Origin: Porticoccaceae bacterium
Lineage (GTDB): Bacteria; Pseudomonadota; Gammaproteobacteria; Pseudomonadales; Porticoccaceae
Direction: 5' to 3'
DNA length: 44,210 bases
Assembly (NCBI GenBank): GCA_029246925.1
Contig: JAQWMF010000032.1
Coordinates: 1 to 44,210, forward strand
The position numbers and the translations under genes were made by a program. The notes beneath the pieces were generated by a model. The model was given only the letters and a program-made list of their open reading frames with translations, had not been told where the DNA came from and searched no databases. Numbering within the stretch: the stretch's first letter is position 1; each line of letters starts with the position of its first letter. Positions 44,131 through 44,210 of this stretch are shown in pieces.

Positions 44131-44131
44131 A

Positions 44132-44208
44132 GGGCCCATAGCTCAGTTGGTTAGAGCAGTCGACTCATAATCGATTGGTCGTAGGTTCAAGTCCTACTGG
44201 GCCCACCA
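44132..44208 (+). tRNA. tRNA with CAU anticodon (likely tRNA-Ile2 precursor for lysidine modification; elongator tRNA-Met alternative)
   Basis: Cloverleaf: acceptor GGGCCCA/TGGGCCC, anticodon stem GTCGA/TCGAT with loop CTCATAA (CAT at 44166-44168), T-stem GTAGG TTCAAGT CCTAC, encoded CCA. Confidence 0.95.
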
Positions 44209-44210
44209 TT

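Overview
The window looks like a Gammaproteobacteria chromosome segment made mostly of conserved housekeeping operons: gyrA (5' part, minus strand, running off the window start and missing from the ORF track); an amidohydrolase-like gene-ubiG-mupP-yciK; rluB-scpB-scpA-yciO; pdxJ-trmH family; ligA-zipA-smc; ccmABCDEFGHI; cca-folM; tsaD-folB-folK; rpsU-yqeY-dnaG-rpoD; and a CAU-anticodon tRNA at the end. The most notable observations are: (1) the TRZ/ATZ amidohydrolase homolog at 2268..3587 appears to have lost all canonical metal ligands, and both HxH motifs now read Q-C-N in an otherwise intact ORF; (2) a 1250-aa HisKA/HATPase/REC/HPt/REC/GGDEF/EAL protein has Ser in place of the phospho-accepting His of its H-box, while its other modules look intact; (3) a near-perfect 260-bp tandem repeat sits between rpoD and the tRNA, each unit being a dimer of two diverged ~130-bp halves, ending 1 nt before the tRNA; (4) a small accessory cluster encodes two paralogous four-Cys lipoproteins plus an orphan anchored protein. 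No CRISPR array, prophage, transposase or obvious defence system was seen. All family calls come from reading the sequence; no database search was run.
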